Of a stretch of 6,578 nucleotides of DNA, positions 6,210 to 6,578 are shown one piece after another. The notes beneath the pieces were generated by a model. The model was not told where the DNA came from, made no database searches, and saw nothing but the letters and a program-made list of their open reading frames with translations. The DNA is from Anaerolineales bacterium (lineage in GTDB: Bacteria > Chloroflexota > Anaerolineae > Anaerolineales > E44-bin32), in assembly GCA_030608865.1 (NCBI GenBank), contig JAUWDI010000052.1, forward strand, positions 1-6,578, read 5' to 3'. Positions within the stretch are counted from its first letter, which is position 1. Each line of letters starts with the position of its first letter. Made by a program: the position numbers and the translations under genes.

Positions 6210-6578
6210 CTATTGAAGCCGCTCCAGGATTGTCGCTGTAGACATGCCATGACCGATGCACATGACCTGCAATCCATAGCGCTTATCATACGTCTCGAGC
6301 TCATGGAGCAATTTCGTCATTAAGACCGCCCCGGTTGCGCCAAGAGGGTGCCCATGGGCAATGGCGCCCCCATCCGGATTGACCTTCTCTGGGTCTGCGT
6401 GAAGTTCCTCAAACCAGGCCAGAACGACGGAAGCGAACGCTTCATTAATCTCAATAATATCGATCTGGTCGAGAGCCATACCCCCTTTAGAGAGCACCAT
6501 TCGCGTCGCTGGGATGGGCGCGTCGAGCATCAACACCGGGTCGGAACCGATGACAGCACGCGCTACAATGCGCGCCAA
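6210..6578 (-). CDS. Thiolase / acetyl-CoA acetyltransferase, C-terminal part (5' end outside window)
   Basis: The frame is open to the right edge, so about 122 residues, near the last third of a usual 390-400-residue thiolase, are present. Visible catalytic elements are NEAFA (fragment residues 45-49), the [15 protein letters not shown] loop with the catalytic histidine (H77), and the second cysteine in the MCIGHG stretch (C107), which acts as general base. The enzyme should join or cleave acyl-CoA thioesters in fatty-acid oxidation, ketone-body or polyester precursor metabolism; biosynthetic and degradative types cannot be told apart here. The usual CIGGG loop reads CIGHG, so one glycine is histidine. 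It converges with the MgtC-family gene, ends in TAG and has a weak terminator downstream. Confidence 0.9.
   Translation of the reverse strand: MARIVARAVIGSDPVLMLDAPIPATRMVLSKGGMALDQIDIIEINEAFASVVLAWFEELHADPEKVNPDGGAIAHGHPLGATGAVLMTKLLHELETYDKRYGLQVMCIGHGMSTATILERLQ

Noticed and set aside
5885..6304. 139-residue - strand frame spanning the end of the MgtC-family gene and the thiolase end
   Set aside because: It overlaps two real genes, starts inside one of them and shows no recognisable domain.

Overview
The window looks like ordinary chromosome of a bacterium with moderate GC, strong GGAG-type ribosome binding sites and frequent TTG starts. The TreT-like glycosyltransferase and a C-run/G-run intergenic repeat suggest Chloroflexota (Anaerolineae-like). 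This is inference from recalled family distribution, not from a marker gene, and should be held loosely.

Layout from left to right: (1) the 3' part of a GT4 glycosyltransferase on the + strand, most like trehalose synthase TreT (2-553), followed by a possible terminator hairpin. (2) About 440 bp without a convincing gene (554-993). It holds a dense array of C5/G5 runs that can fold into alternative hairpins, then an extended -10 promoter and a short 5' hairpin leading into the next gene. (3) A complete P2A (SERCA/PMR1-like) calcium-type P-type ATPase on the + strand, 942 aa with a TTG start (994-3822). (4) A convergent nitrilase-superfamily amidase on the - strand, 273 aa, with an intact Glu-Lys-Cys triad (3922-4743). 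(5) A 119-bp divergent control region with a 10-bp palindrome and a 7-bp-stem hairpin. (6) A complete MgtC/SapB plus DUF4010 membrane protein on the + strand, 426 aa with a TTG start (4863-6143). (7) The C-terminal end of a thiolase (acetyl-CoA acetyltransferase type) on the - strand, running off the right edge (6210-6578).

No operon is evident. Strand changes separate most genes, and each + strand gene has its own leader. The most suggestive functional link is between the Ca-type ATPase and the MgtC-domain protein, which lie one gene apart in the same orientation. This recalls the MgtC/P-type ATPase pairing of enterobacteria, but the ATPase here is P2A rather than the Mg2+ P3B type and the two genes are not co-transcribed. 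TreT, the amidase and the thiolase are metabolic genes with no visible tie to them. I see no mobile element, CRISPR array, RNA gene or defence system. The observations most worth following are an internal repeat in the DUF4010 domain, the structured intergenic array, and the palindromic control region in front of the MgtC-family gene.
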